Below, piece by piece: positions 38,291-64,000 of a stretch of 64,000 nucleotides of DNA. Under the pieces are notes generated by a model, which worked only from the letters and a program-made list of their open reading frames with translations, was not told where the DNA came from and searched no databases. Position 1 is the stretch's first letter; the number at the start of each line of letters is the position of its first letter. Both the position numbers and the translations under genes were made by a program. Origin of the DNA: Cristatella mucedo (lineage: Eukaryota; Bryozoa; Phylactolaemata; Cristatellidae); NCBI GenBank assembly GCA_009760855.2, contig WPIO01000002.1, positions 6,645,001 through 6,709,000 on the forward strand, written 5' to 3'.

Positions 38291-38700
38291 ATTTTGCCTT
38301 GTTGAAAGGGTGTGAGGACATATATCTCACTTTAAGGATGGTGTGTGAAGGTATATGAGCCATGATATTTGCCGTTTGGCAGAAGATTTGCTTATTTAGG
38401 TTAAGATAGAATGATGGCTTGTCAAACGACTGCGTGAGATGTCTTCCCTGAAAAAACTTGTGTGCTATCACAGTTTGAACAATTATAAAGTTTATATCTT
38501 GATTTTATGTTTTAAGTATGTGACCTGATTAGTCGAAGGATGTTGCTGTGCTGTCTAGGCACTTAAAGTGTGCACAAAACCTGGCTTGTCATCAAACCTT
38601 GTTTATACCAAGTCTATCAGCGACTTGTAAAAGGCCTGGGCAGACATATAGCGCTCTCATGGTACTATACAGATAACCTATTAATATCACTACAATCATA

Positions 38701-38778
38701 GGCAGCCTCAATGGCACACTTGGTAAGGTGATTGCTTTTCACGACCTCAACGCTGACTGAGATCGTGGGTTCGAATCG
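38701..38778 (+). mobile_element. SINE tRNA-like head, cut by a LINE-B insertion
   Basis: A box TGGCACACTTGG and B box GGTTCGAATC on the plus strand. The sequence changes at the B box into the reverse ATTAC tail of the LINE-B copy at 38776. Not a real tRNA: no acceptor or anticodon stems. Confidence 0.7.
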
Positions 38779-39345
38779 TAATGTAATGTAATGTATCTCC
38801 GTCTGTAACTCCACAAAGCCACACAGACTGTGGGTGTTGGGCAGAGAGTTTTGTGTAGTGCACTCACAGCCTAAGCGGCTTCGCATTCGATATCCAACGC
38901 ATTCGGTAGCCAACAGAATTCATCTCACACAACAAAGAGAAAGTGGGAAGCATAGCAGAGTCAGGAGAGCAGTTGAGGTAGTGAGTAGCATGGAAGTAGC
39001 AGCTCAGGACCGCTGGAAAGGATGTGCCATAGTCGGCAGTAGGAGAGTAGTTCTCGTTGGGTAAGAGTTTTAGAAGCGAGTTCCACATTCTAGGACCTGC
39101 AGAGCTAAAGCTTCTATCGCCAGCGGTCTTTAAACGGAGGAATTCAACCGCTAATTTATTGTCCATACATGAACTGAGGGCACGAGGAGGCTGAACTGGT
39201 GCAGCAATTCAGCTAGGTATTGAGGAGCCAAGTCGTGGTGGGCCTTGTGGGTCAGCGTAAGAACTTGCTCTATATCTATTGATCAACCGTCATTCATCCT
39301 AGCTCTTTTAGCAAAGGAGATACGAGACTAGGAAAATGTGCTCTT
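38776..39345 (-). mobile_element. LINE-B, 3' end, reverse
   Basis: (TAATG)n tail at 38779-38794, then the 3' UTR, then coding in reverse (38864-39166: LAVEFLRLKTAGDRSFSSAG). Matches 6108-6600 and 27900-28304. Confidence 0.85.
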
Positions 39346-39514
39346 CCTATTGGTAATTTTTTAGTGTGATCGTCTTCATGTGCTCGGAGTTTAGCTGTCT
39401 TTTTTATAACCGCCTAAAGCTAAAAAGCTTAACAAGAAGACCACTTCCACAGTTAGCTTTCGCTTTCGATCCATATCTCAGATTAAGGACTGCCTGGCGG
39501 GGTGGCTTGATAAA

Positions 39515-40010
39515 AATCCAACTAGCTCATTGGTTCTGTCCAAGCTAGACTATGGCGATGACATTACGTTCAGAACGCCACTAAACCTCTGCAGATGGTG
39601 ATTACAATTTTCGCAAGGTTAGTCAACAAATTACAAAGTTCCAGCCACTTATCTCCTTCGTTGAAGGTGCTGCGATAGTTCCCGGTCAACCAACAGATAC
39701 AGAGAAATTTCTTATTCTGACCAACAGGGCTTGAAGTGGTTTGGTTCTTGTATACCTAGCTAAATTTTGCTCAAGTCTTGGCCTTCTCCTGTACAAAGGT
39801 CCTCTACAAACAATTAATCCGTCATTCTACTCCTTCACTTCAAGCTATCGGTCAGTGCCGTTTTCTTCGCAGGTCAATTCTTAAGTAATGAAATTTTTAT
39901 CATTCTGCTGACCGTGGCACATCCTTTGCAACTGTCTTAAGATGCTACTACTCACCTCTTCTGTCATCATGACTAAAGTATGTTTCTTACTTTTTCTTTG
40001 TTGCTTAGAA
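39515..40010 (+). mobile_element. LINE-B, degraded 3' part
   Basis: CTAGACTATGGCGATGACATTAC (SKLDYGDDI), GAAGGTGCTGCGATAGTTCCCGGTC and CTGACCAACAGGGCTTGAAG match LINE-B post-RT coding at low identity. Tail lost. Confidence 0.6.
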
Positions 40011-40169
40011 TAAAATATTTTGGTAATCACATATTTCACTGAAAGCAGCTACCGTCATCCTGCTTTTAAATTTTGTAATTTTATTTAATTTCTCAATAAG
40101 ACGCTTAAAAACTATCTGCTAGATCCCTGGTATGATGTCTATGTTCGGGGCTGGCCGGATGTGCTTGAA

Positions 40170-40222
40170 GACGACCCTTTATTGAATACTGCCATCGGTG
40201 GCGATAGCCGGTTCTTCTGCTG

Positions 40223-40263
<41 letters not shown>

Positions 40264-40290
40264 TACTATATATATACATATATATATAGG

Positions 40291-40351
<61 letters not shown>

Positions 40352-40370
40352 GCTGTTAAATCAACTAACC
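40170..40370 (+). mobile_element. tRNA-derived SINE, 3' half, split by an expanded (AT)n
   Basis: Left side: GACCCTTTATTGA, GGTGGCGATAGCCGG and TTCTTCTGCTGCTATATA match the SINE body. Right side: GAGGCTGTTAAATCAACTAA (40349-40368) matches its 3' end. In other copies these parts are joined by only about 8 bp (CTATATAAAC); here about 120 bp of AT repeat lies between. Confidence 0.8.
40224..40348. repeat. (AT)n microsatellite inside a SINE
   Basis: AT repeat in two long runs (40224-40260 and 40292-40348) with a short ATATGCATACTATATATATAC patch between. Confidence 0.97.
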
Positions 40371-41683
40371 TTTATTTATTGAGACGGTTAAAGATCGGGG
40401 CAGCAGCATTTTTAGACTGTGCATCTCTAAATCTATTCGTTCTTATCGGAGCTATAGCAGGCATTAGCTAGAACGGATCGGTTCGAGCTCCAACAGTCCT
40501 CATATGCCACTCAATTAACAGTTCAACCTGATCTTTTATTTTATTTGTCAAGATTTCTATTTTTACCATACAAATCCATCTAGTTCATTGACTGCTTCAA
40601 ACCGTAGACCATCAGGGCGAGGGCGTTCACTGTACTCAGTCAAAGGCGAAAAGTCATCCACATCATCAGCTAGCGGTAATTCATAGCACTTCACCTGTTA
40701 GGCAGGTCGGATAGAAGATAAGGCAGAGGTTGCGAGGAAATTATTTTTCAGCGGACAGCATCTAGGCTACGGATCTTAAGGTTATGCGATTCGCCAATGT
40801 TTTTGATGTCGCAGGTCGCAAAACTGCAGAGTAAGCGAGATCCGCATATGCTCAGCCGTGCAGAATTTAGTAATAAAATGATTTGACGTCACAGAATATC
40901 GAGAGAATAGTTGATCGAAAATGTGACTTCTTTTTGCGAGTGGGTTTATACACATGTGCCATCCCGAAAATAACTCAGCAATACACGTATGGTGTTATTC
41001 TGCACATGCACGTTGAGACGGCTTATCAGATTGAGATTTCAAAATATATAGCGATCGAGGGCCGTGTGCCGTGCGACTGATCGGCGAAAATAATTTCAGC
41101 TCGAGCGAGGAACGATCTGAAAACTTCCAGGTGGTAGATCCAGTGCTCTAACTGATCGAGACTTCTCTCCCAATGGTGTTTAACACAGTGCTACAAGGAC
41201 TGGGCTTTGAATTTCCAGCTAGGCGGTCGAATCAAATCCAGGTGTACTGCATGAATGAAATTTTAAATTTACAACTGCAAAATTTTTCGCTAAGTGCAAC
41301 GATTACCCTGTTTGGAAAATTTAAATGATCAAGTACAAAAAATGGACTATTTAGTAAAGGCTGAATTGAAATGAGATAGAAAATCTGGCATAAAGCAACT
41401 CTTTGTGTCTACGTAATTCGATTGTCCGCAATGGAAAAAATTAACAAAATCTCTAACCATAGAACTAGGGCCGCCGTGCGAGTACTGCATTGCAAGCTTC
41501 TAATTCTAATATTAAAACACTTAGATAACGCTCTTAACCAAAGCTCATTTTAGGCACTTGAAATGTTCTGGCGTGAGAATTATTCTTTGACATATTGTTA
41601 GGTTACTCTTTAAGGAGAGTGTAACTAGAAGCGTGGTGAACTTGACTTGAAGCCAGCGAAACGTTCTTAATTATAAATGACAA
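40371..41683. other. Unassigned sequence
   Basis: 40500-40780 shares ATCAGGGCGAGGG and GTTCACTGTACTC with the L2 body near 45240, so it may hold an old reverse L2 piece. The rest is not recognised. Confidence 0.4.
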
Positions 41684-42280
41684 TAACATTAACTTACCAT
41701 TTCTGGGCAAGAAAAATCTGATTGAGCAATGGAAAAACTGAACGCTCAAAATCAGCACTTGGTGCGTATCCCGTGTCATCTACACGAAATATGGGTGTTA
41801 TATTCAAAATTGACTTTTCATTAGACGACCACATCAGCTCCACAGCCAAGTCTTCCACTTTCAGTTACATAACACTGCTAAAATTCTGGTTTGTTTAGAC
41901 AGGGATACCGCATCTAATGTGGTCCAAGCATTTATGACATCCCATCCTGACTTCTGTAACTCACTGTTTGCTGGTCTGCAAGCCTGTGCAATCTGAGGCT
42001 TACAGTTGGAACAAAACTCGGCAGATAGGCGTGTCTTTCGTCAGCGTCGCCACATCACACCACCTCTGGACGATCTGCGCTGGCTTCAAGTCAAGCAACG
42101 CATTGACTTGAAGGTTTTGTCGCTCACTTTTAGGTCCCTTCATGCTTTAGCTCCAGCCTATTTATCAGACCTACTCCCCCACCAGGTTACACATCATACC
42201 ACCTGCTTCTCTGAATCAAATCGTTTGGCTATACCTAGTGCGAACTTCAAATCCTTTGGAGATCGTGACTTTAATTCGTA
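41684..42280 (+). mobile_element. L2-like LINE, left part of interrupted copy
   Basis: Post-RT coding on the plus strand (frame 42006-42341: LDDLRWLQVKQRIDLK). Older than the copies at 9098 and 52802. Interrupted at 42281. Confidence 0.85.
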
Positions 42281-42470
42281 TAATACTAATAATAACATTA
42301 ATATCTTTGTTATAGCACCCTTAGAGAACTCAATATCTTAGGCCTTTTAAATTTGCTACAAATGAAGCCGGATTGAATGGTTAGTGGTAGCATACTCCAT
42401 GAAAACAAGCATAACATGGTTAGAGGTCACCTCCACAGGGTCAGTATGCAAGCATGATTAGTAGCACCTG
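42281..42470 (-). mobile_element. L2-like LINE tail nested in another L2
   Basis: Reverse tail and 3' UTR. The host copy reads ...AATTCGTA before it and TGCTCTCAAAGCC after it, contiguous in intact copies (AATTCGTATGCTCCCAAAGCC). Confidence 0.85.
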
Positions 42471-42775
42471 TATGCTCTCAAAGCCAGGAACTCACTCCCG
42501 ACTGACGTCACGACAAGCCCTGACTTGACAATTAAAATGAGCCTTAAAACGTATCTATTTATCACAGTATTTAGTGGGTCCATGTGATTCGTCCTTTACG
42601 TGCTTATGCTTGCTGACACTGTGCATGCTGCCACAAACCATATTCACATGCTGACCCTGAGCACATCACCTCTAACCATGTTATGCATGTTGACATTGAG
42701 CTTTCTGCCCCACAACCATTCGATCATGCTTCGTTTACAGCATATGTAAAATGCCAAGAAAGAGACTAATAGTAA
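42471..42775 (+). mobile_element. L2-like LINE, right part of interrupted copy
   Basis: End of coding, then 3' UTR with three rather than two copies of the ~37-bp repeat (near 42610, 42645 and 42680), and a decayed tail AAAATGCCAAGAAAGAGA. Confidence 0.8.
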
Positions 42776-42780
42776 CAAAA

Positions 42781-42893
42781 TAAATAATAATAATAATACA
42801 TTTGATACAGTGGCCGCAGAGTTTAATATCTTTATAGGCACTTTACAGTTGCTGCAATGAAAGCACGATCGAATGGTCAGTGGTAGCTTGATC
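42781..42893 (-). mobile_element. L2-like LINE tail, probably the 3' end of the long copy at 43178
   Basis: (AAT)n tail and decayed stem-loop in reverse. The sequence stops within the 3' UTR and appears to resume at 43178, leaving 42894-43177 as inserted material. Confidence 0.65.
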
Positions 42894-43177
42894 AATTCGA
42901 ACAGCTGACTACAAGCATACTATGCTTATAGTCCTCGAATTAGCTGTTGTCATTCAAATCAATACTCTGGAGTCTCTCACTAAGATATGACCTGAATTAT
43001 TGCAGTGCAGTACCAGTAGTAGACAATGACAACCATGTCATCAATGACAACATGCATAATCTGCTTGTAGTCATTGAGTGTGCTACCACTGACCATTCGT
43101 CCGTGCTTCCATTACAGCAAATGTAAAGTGCCTATTCTCTGTGGGTGCGATATCAAGTGTATTATTATTATTATTGC
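42894..43177. mobile_element. Rearranged L2 pieces and a palindrome between two L2 parts
   Basis: 42895-42955 is an imperfect hairpin (GACTACAAGCATA against TATGCTTATAGTC). 42957-43030 is reverse L2 RT coding, like 44258-44330. 43060-43173 is a forward L2 tail ending in (ATT)n. Confidence 0.6.
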
Positions 43178-46100
43178 TTGGTTAGGGGTGACATGCACTG
43201 GTTCAGCATGCAAATGTGATTGGTGGCAGCATGCATAGTATCAGCATGCATAAGCACGTAAAGGACGAATCAGTGAACCTTGTAAATGCTATGATTAATA
43301 GATGCGTTTTTAGTTTTTTAATCTGGTTAAGTCAGGGGATGTCCCGGTGCCAGTTGGAAGTGAGTTTCAGGCTTTGGGAGCATGTGAACAAAAGACATTG
43401 TCTCCAAAGGATTTAAGGTTCGTACGAAGTATAGGTACACGATTAAATTCGGAAAATTGAGTGGTACGATGCTTAGTCTGGTGGGGAAATAAATCAGAGA
43501 GTTAGGCTGGAATCCGAGAATGAAGGGACCTAAAAGCGATTGACAGAACCTTGAAGTCTATGCGTTGCTTAATGGAAGCCACTGCAGGTCTGTGAGAAGT
43601 GGTGTGGTGTGGTTCCTGCGACGCTCACGACTGACAAGCGTAGCTGCAGAGTTATCACAAACTGTAAGTGCCTGATTGAACAGGCCGCTAAACCAGCAAG
43701 CAGTGAGCTACAGAAGTCGGGAACAGATGTCACAGATTCATGGACCAAGTTAGATGTGGTATCCTTGTCCAAACAAGCCCAAAGTTTAGAAATCTCATGT
43801 AGCTGAAAGTAGGCAGATTTGACTGAGGAGCAGATGTGGTCTCTAACGAAAGCTCACTTTTGAACAGGACACCTGAATTTCGGGCAGATTCACCAGGACA
43901 TAATCTGGCAGAGCAGATTTTGAGCGTTAAACTTTCCAATATTTGAATCACACTTGATTTGCCCATAACTAGTAAGTTGGTTTAATTATCATTCAATTTA
44001 AGAAGTTTTCTGCCATGCTTATGCCTATGTCATCAATACATACAGCAAGGGAGTTGAGAGAAGTCAACGTACTCGACGGCTGTGAGGGACCAAAGCAAAG
44101 GGACAACTGAGTGTCATCTGCATCAAAGTGAAAGCCTAGATTGCACCTGGCAAACACATCGGCAAGAGGGAGAGGATAAAAAGTAAAAAGAGTGCGACCA
44201 AGCACAGACCTGAGGCACCCATACTTCAGAGGTTCCTCTGATGATGTGTGTCCATTTAAATCAATACTCTGGAATCTCCCACTACGATAGCACCTGAGCC
44301 ATTGCAATGCAGTGCCAGTGATGCCCGGGCGAGATGAGAGGCACTCAGGAAGAACTTTGGGATCGATAGTATCAAAAGCAGCCGAAAGATTGAGCAAAAC
44401 AAACACAGAGACTCTACCTAAGTCTGCATTCCTAAGTAGGTCATTATACACCTGAAGCAATGCTGACTCGGTCAAGTGATTAGTTCTAAAACCAGACTGA
44501 AGCTTACTAGCAAGGTTGGAAGTTTTAATATATGGTTCCAGCTAGTCTGACACGACTCGTCCCAGTGTCTTTGATAGGAACGGTAGAAGGGAGACTGTGC
44601 AAAATTTGCTCAAGCTCTCTGGCTCTAGCGATGCTTTCTTGAGTAGTGGCCTGAATATCGCCTTTTTGAAAGGTGCCGGAACGCGACCTGAGGTTAATGA
44701 CATATCTATAATGCTAATAATGAATGAGAGCAGCAGATCTATTCATCGTAGAAGCAGGACACTTGGAATAGAGTCTAGAGGACTATTTGTCTTCTTTGAT
44801 TGGGATTTGAGTTTCAGAACTAGGTTGTTAGTGGCCTCCTTAAATGTAGACATTGAGGTGCTGCATAGCATCGAGGTGCTGACATACCTGATTCTAGGGT
44901 GCTTGCCGAAGCCCTGGGGATGGACTCCCTGATCTTGTCCATCATGTTGACAAAGAAGCTAGAGAAATTATCAGCTAGGTCATCACAGGGATCACTAGTG
45001 AAGGAACTAACCTGTGAACGGTCATCGAGATGGTTGATCGTCGACATCAGCATTTTTAGATTGTGCAACTGTGAATCAACATTGTTTTTATAGAAGCTAA
45101 ACTTGGCCTTTGTTAGGATTGGTTGGTATGATTTACAGTAGTCCTCGTATGTCGGTCGATGGACAGTCAGTCCTATCTTTTGTATGCTTTTTAAAGCTTG
45201 CACTTAGTAGACCTAGCTAGTTTAGTGTCTGTGGTAAATCATAGGCCGTCTGGACGAGGGTGCACAGTGTGCTTACTCAGAAGTGCTAACTCGTCAAGTG
45301 TGCCAGCTAGTATCGTCTTGTAGCAACATACCAACGACGACAGGTCCGAAAGGAGATTGAGCAGTAGAGGCGAGGCAGATATTCTCGCACGGACAGAATC
45401 GATGTCAAGGGTCTTGAGGCTCCGCGATTCACAGGTGATTTTAGATGTGGAGGGGGCACACATTGTAGACTGACTAAGATCTGCATGTGGTAAGATAAGC
45501 AGACTTTTGTAATAATAGATGATGATAACGTGCAGTTGTAAAAGAAAATTTTGTCTAGTGTGTGGTCATTAATGTGAGTAGGGACATGCACCTGAGCTAA
45601 GAGATAGTGAGTCAATCAGTGCACGAACTCTGGCGCTGAAGGCATCAGTTAAGTTGTGAAAATGAATGTTGAAATAATCCATAACGAGGAAGGATTGATT
45701 TCTTGCACACAGAACCGAAAAGATATCAGAGAAATCTGAAATGAAGGAGGCATTGGTAGCTGGGGGTGATAGACTACTGCCACAATTATTAGCTTGCTGT
45801 CGGGTGAACTCAAAACAACGGATTTAGTAGACTGCTTAGAGGGGACTGAAAACGGCTTTGAATTAAAGGTGAGTGTGATAAAATTACTCCACTTCCAGAT
45901 TTGATATATTGAGTTTTTATCGAACATGTGAAAAAGGATAAGCCTATTGGGGTTTCTAATGGTGAACCAATATTTAGCCCGGTCTCGGTTAAGGCGAGCA
46001 GGCCGAGGCCTTTCAGAAAAAAGGTCACATATTAAGAGGAGTTTGTTGCACGTTGAGTGATTATTCCATAGAAGAGCAATAAGATGGCATGCCGGAGTTA

Positions 46101-46200
46101 TTGCAGGTCTGATGACCACTAAGTTAGAGAGATTCACAGCAACGCTTGAGGGAACGCTCATAGCGGTTCGAGACAATGCTAGGAATACTAAGTGAGCGGG
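43178..46200 (-). mobile_element. L2-like LINE, nearly full-length but decayed
   Basis: The longest LINE in the window. In element order (right to left): endonuclease remnants at 46180-45640 (ICDLFSERP, ALTETGLN), a linker at 45203-44820, RT at 44475-43993 with FDTID, SVLGRTLF and DADDTQL (normally YADDTQL), post-RT coding to 43570, and the 3' UTR. Stops and frameshifts throughout. Confidence 0.85.
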
Positions 46201-47121
46201 TTCTCAGCTCGAGGGCCCGCGTCGGCTCCGGGCACATTCCTTTTGTTAATGCATGATTCACGGACGAATGCATTTGAACGATGATATCGAAACGATAATA
46301 GGTACGCCGATTATAAATAATAAGCAGGTTACTAGCCACCGGTGTATCTAACGCTGCTGTAGGCGTGGAGGTAGAAACCCCAAGCGGTAAGTGTTTAAAT
46401 GTCAATGGGCACGTAATTAAGTTACCTGAGTTCGCTATGAAAATGTATTTTTATTATGATTATAATCATAACTTTATATGAATGCAACAATTATCTAGGC
46501 GTTTTATTTTGATTCTGAATGCATTTTATTCTGCTTCCAAAATTAGCTTAGGCAAAATCAATCAAGACTCTTAATAAGAAAAACAATTCTCGTATTGTTA
46601 TTATTTTCATCGTTAATCATAGTATTGAGCTGAATTCGTTCACACATGTACATAATTGAACTTGGATGCCGAGATCTAACCGAAACTACACTCTGTAGTC
46701 GTTAATCCGGTATCCCATCCACTACGTAGGTGTCGATTCTCAGAGACACCGATAACTTCATTTTCGCCAGGCAATGCTTATCGGTACATCTGACTGGTTA
46801 CGAGAGCGCATGGCCAGCATTTGCAATGATTGCATTTGAAATAGTGTTTCGGTAATTCAGAGCTAAATTAAGCCGGCGGTTGCGAGTCTCAGAGGAGACT
46901 ATTTCGTCGCGAGCGAGCACCTTTTCTGAAATAAACGTCACCGTACTAAAAATTTTGACTGGGGGCCCAGTTTGCAATTCGTTGAAGCATCCTCCAGGTA
47001 ATCAGATCGAAATATTTCAAAAGTATCACTAAAATGAGAGAAAGAGTATAAATATCTGAATCCTGTTAAAACTTCTTGAAAATGCCTCTGACGGTCGCAC
47101 AAATAGTCTCCAGGTAGAACG
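46201..47121 (-). other. Region downstream of IAP gene 2, with candidate poly(A) signals
   Basis: Minus-strand AATAAA hexamers at 46450-46455, 46503-46508 and 46525-46530, about 590-670 nt past the gene 2 stop, in AT-rich sequence. No other feature recognised. Confidence 0.35.
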
Positions 47122-61290
<14,169 letters not shown>

Positions 61291-62075
61291 CTGAAACAGA
61301 GAGAATATATCAGTAATGCTGGTATACAACTATAGAGCAGACATGGGCTCGGGTTAGCTGTATAGTCCGATGGTGGTCAATAAACGTCCACTGCAAAAAA
61401 GCCCTCCTCTCCCTGCTAAGTGAAGGAAACATGAATGAGTGCGAGGTCTCGCTCAAGCAGCTTCATGAGAGCCTATAAGCAGCCAGGACTCGGTACAAGA
61501 GATGTGGTACGTGGTCAAGAAGTCTTTTGAAGTCGTTCCAGCAGTCAAAGCAGCAGCAGTCCAGCTTTCGCAAAGACGAGTCAGCCAATTGGCAAAATTC
61601 ACCACATATTTGGTCAGTTGGATTACCAAAAGGAATGTTGCAATCACTCAGTGCGAGAAAGGAGGATTTCAACGACACTAAATCGAATGAGTTGGGAAAA
61701 ATCTGACATAACTCTTGGTCTCTGGGTTGACAGAGTAATGTCACAATTATGGGAAGACTCGGTGCAAGAGATTTGTAAAAATGCATTATTTATACAGCAA
61801 AAAGCCTGCAATTAAGTTAGGGATTGAGTGAAAATGAAACTTTTGAAACAATTGAAACAATGAAACAATTGAACCCCATCACCAATTTAAGTTGACCTCC
61901 GGGTACGAAGCAAGAAAAGCTTGTAAGGTCGCTTATTTGGTAGTTATTTTTCATTTACTTTCGCTTATACGGTTGTCGTTAGCCGGTTAATTAGCCAATT
62001 TCAAGATAGGCAACAGAAAATGAGCTAATAATTGTTAGCTTATTTTCCGTTACCTATATTGGAATCTATCTTATT
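61291..62075. other. IAP gene 2 upstream intron, unassigned
   Basis: No BIR half-exon or repeat found. The 107-codon reverse frame 61463-61786 has no BIR motif. A GAAACAATT short repeat lies near 61840-61870. Confidence 0.5.
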
Positions 62076-64000
62076 AATAATATTAAAAATAATAATACCT
62101 TTGATGTAGCAACCTCAGAGAACTCAATCTCTTTCTAGGCACTTTCTATTGGCTGCAAAGGAAGCACGATCGAATAGTTAGTGGTAGCATGCTCAATGAC
62201 ACAACAGCATACGAATATGGTTGATGGCAGCATGCACATTGTCAGCACGCATGAGCACGTGAAGGGCGGATCACATGGATCCACTTAATACTGTGATAAA
62301 TACGTGCTTGGTTTCTTTTAAAATTTCGTCAAGTCAGGGGATGTCTTGACGCAAGTCGGAAGTCAATTCCTGGTTTTGGGAGCATACGAACTAAAGACAC
62401 TGTCTCCAAAAGATTTCAGGTTAGTATAAGGTATGAGTAAACGATTAGATTCCAAATAGTGAGTAGCACGGTGCTAAGCCTAGTGGTGGAGTAGATCTGA
62501 TAGGTAGGCTGGAGCCAAAGAATGAAGAGACTTAAAAGTTAGTGGCAGAACCTTGAAGTCAATTCGACGCTTGACTAGGAGCCAGTGCAGGTTGGCGATA
62601 AGTGGCGTGATGTGGCAACTGCGATGCTCAAGACAGACAAGCCTAGCTGCAGAGTTTTAGACCAGCTGTAAGCGCCTGAGTGCACAGGCGGTACACCAGC
62701 CAGCAAGTAGTGAGTTACAGAAGTCAAGACGGTATCACAAATGCGTGGACCAATTTAGATGTTGTATCATTGTCTGAACAAGCCCGAATTTAAGTAATGT
62801 CATGTAGCTGAATGTAGGCAGACTTTACTGTGGAGCTGATGTGGTCGTCTAATGAAATGTCCCTTTGGAACAGGACGCCTAGATTTCATGCAGATTCAAC
62901 AGGAGATATGCTGGCAGAGCCGATTGTTAGCGCTAACTTCTCCAATATCCGAATCGGACTTGGTTTACCCATAAATAGTAAGTTGGTTTAATCCTCATTC
63001 AATTTAAGAAAGTTTGCTGCCATCCGTGTGCAGATGTCATCAATACATGCAGCAAGGGAGTTGAGAAAATTCGACCGGCTGGTGAGCTGAGAGGGATCAA
63101 AGCAAAGGTATAACTGAGTGTCATCTGCATAGAAGTAAAAGCATAGATTGTGCCGGCTATCAAATCGGCAAGAGGGAGAGCATAAACAGTGAAAAGGACC
63201 GGACCGAGCACAGAATCTTAAGGTACCCTATACTTCAGAGGTTCATCGGGTGATCTGTGTCCATTCACATCAATACTTTGGTCTTCCACTGAGACAGGAG
63301 CTGAATCATTGCAGTGCAGTGCCACTGATGCCCTGGTGAGATGGGAGGCGCTCAAGAAGAATTCCATTATCGACAGCATCAAAAACTGCCGAAAGATCGA
63401 GCGGAACAAGCACACAGTCTTTACCTAAGGCTGCATTTCTAAGTAGGTTATTATACACTCAAAGCAATGCTGACTTTGTGGAGTGATTAGCTCTAAACCC
63501 AGACTGGGGTTTACTAGCAAGACTTGAAGTTTCAATAGATGAGTCCAGCTGGCTGCCACGACTCGTTCCACTGTCTTTGATAGGAATGGTAGAAAGGAGA
63601 GTGGGTGGAAGTTGCTAAAGTTCTATCGATGTAGTGTTGCTTTCTTGAGTAGTGGCCTGACTAAAGCCTTTTTGAAAGATGCTGGGTGACGTGAGGTTAG
63701 GTTAATGACATCTTTATGATGCTAGTTATGCATGGCAGCTGCTGATCTATGCATCGTTGAAGCAGGACACTTGGAATAGGGTCTAGAGGACTAATTGTCT
63801 GTTTTGATGGGGATATGAGCTTCAGAACGAGGTCAATAGCAGCCTCCTTAAATGTAAACATTGAAGTGCCTGAAATTGAGAGACAGGATTACATGGGGGG
63901 ATTGCTGCCACCCTAGGGATGGACCCCTGATCTTGTCTATCTTGTTGACAAAGAAGCTAGAGAAGCGATCAGCAGGCTCATCACAAGTATTACTAGGTAA
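62076..64000 (-). mobile_element. L2-like LINE, long reverse copy running off the window
   Basis: AATAATAC tail, decayed stem-loop, 3' UTR, post-RT coding, then RT remnants (62999-63211: [16 protein letters not shown]) and pre-RT linker toward the right edge. Similar in age to 43178-46200. The 5' end lies past 64000, probably in the gene 2 intron. Confidence 0.88.

Noticed and set aside
61463-61786. 107-codon reverse frame as the missing first half of gene 2 BIR2
   Set aside because: Lacks the LARAGFYYIG pattern and a donor in phase 1; the half-exon is probably beyond the window.

Overview
This is a stretch of an animal nuclear genome, most likely an invertebrate; the phylum cannot be fixed from sequence alone. 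It has spliced genes with GT-AG introns of 0.1 to 9 kb, many CR1/L2-type LINE fragments, a tRNA-derived SINE, an LTR retrotransposon and long simple repeats. There are no rRNA genes, true tRNA genes, CRISPR arrays or bacterial operons. All similarity statements come from reading motifs by eye, because no database could be searched.

The host content is two tandem, paralogous inhibitor-of-apoptosis (IAP) genes on the minus strand. Gene 1 (31298 down to 15565) appears complete in eight coding exons: BIR1, linker plus start of BIR2, end of BIR2, start of BIR3, end of BIR3, UBA, a divergent linker exon, and RING. The exon phases agree at every junction and the total stays in frame, at about 631 residues. 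Gene 2 (61290 down to 47122, with its 5' part beyond the right edge) has six exons in the same order with the same phases: end of BIR2, both halves of BIR3, UBA, linker and RING. The layout resembles XIAP (three BIRs, UBA, RING, no CARD). Both copies should make RING E3 ubiquitin ligases that bind caspases or IAP antagonists. The BIR3 peptide groove has changed at two positions that are usually conserved.

The rest is mostly mobile DNA. 338-4652 is a recently inserted Ty3/gypsy-type LTR element with nearly identical LTRs and a perfect 5-bp target duplication (GAACG), yet its coding region has several defects. An L2-like LINE with an (ATT)n tail and a 3' stem-loop is present in about 20 copies, in places nested in one another (10337-10605 and 42281-42470). 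A second LINE ending in (ATTAC)n is present in about six or seven copies. A SINE of about 170 bp with clear A and B boxes has at least six copies.

Layout: 1-4.7 kb, L2 tail and LTR element. 4.7-13.7 kb, LINEs and TG-rich simple repeat. 14.9-31.3 kb, IAP gene 1, its introns full of L2, SINE, minisatellite and LINE-B. 31.3-47 kb, intergenic, with a degenerate ~165-bp tandem repeat, a GC-rich block, LINEs and a long degraded L2. 47.1-61.3 kb, IAP gene 2. 62-64 kb, another long L2 running off the end.
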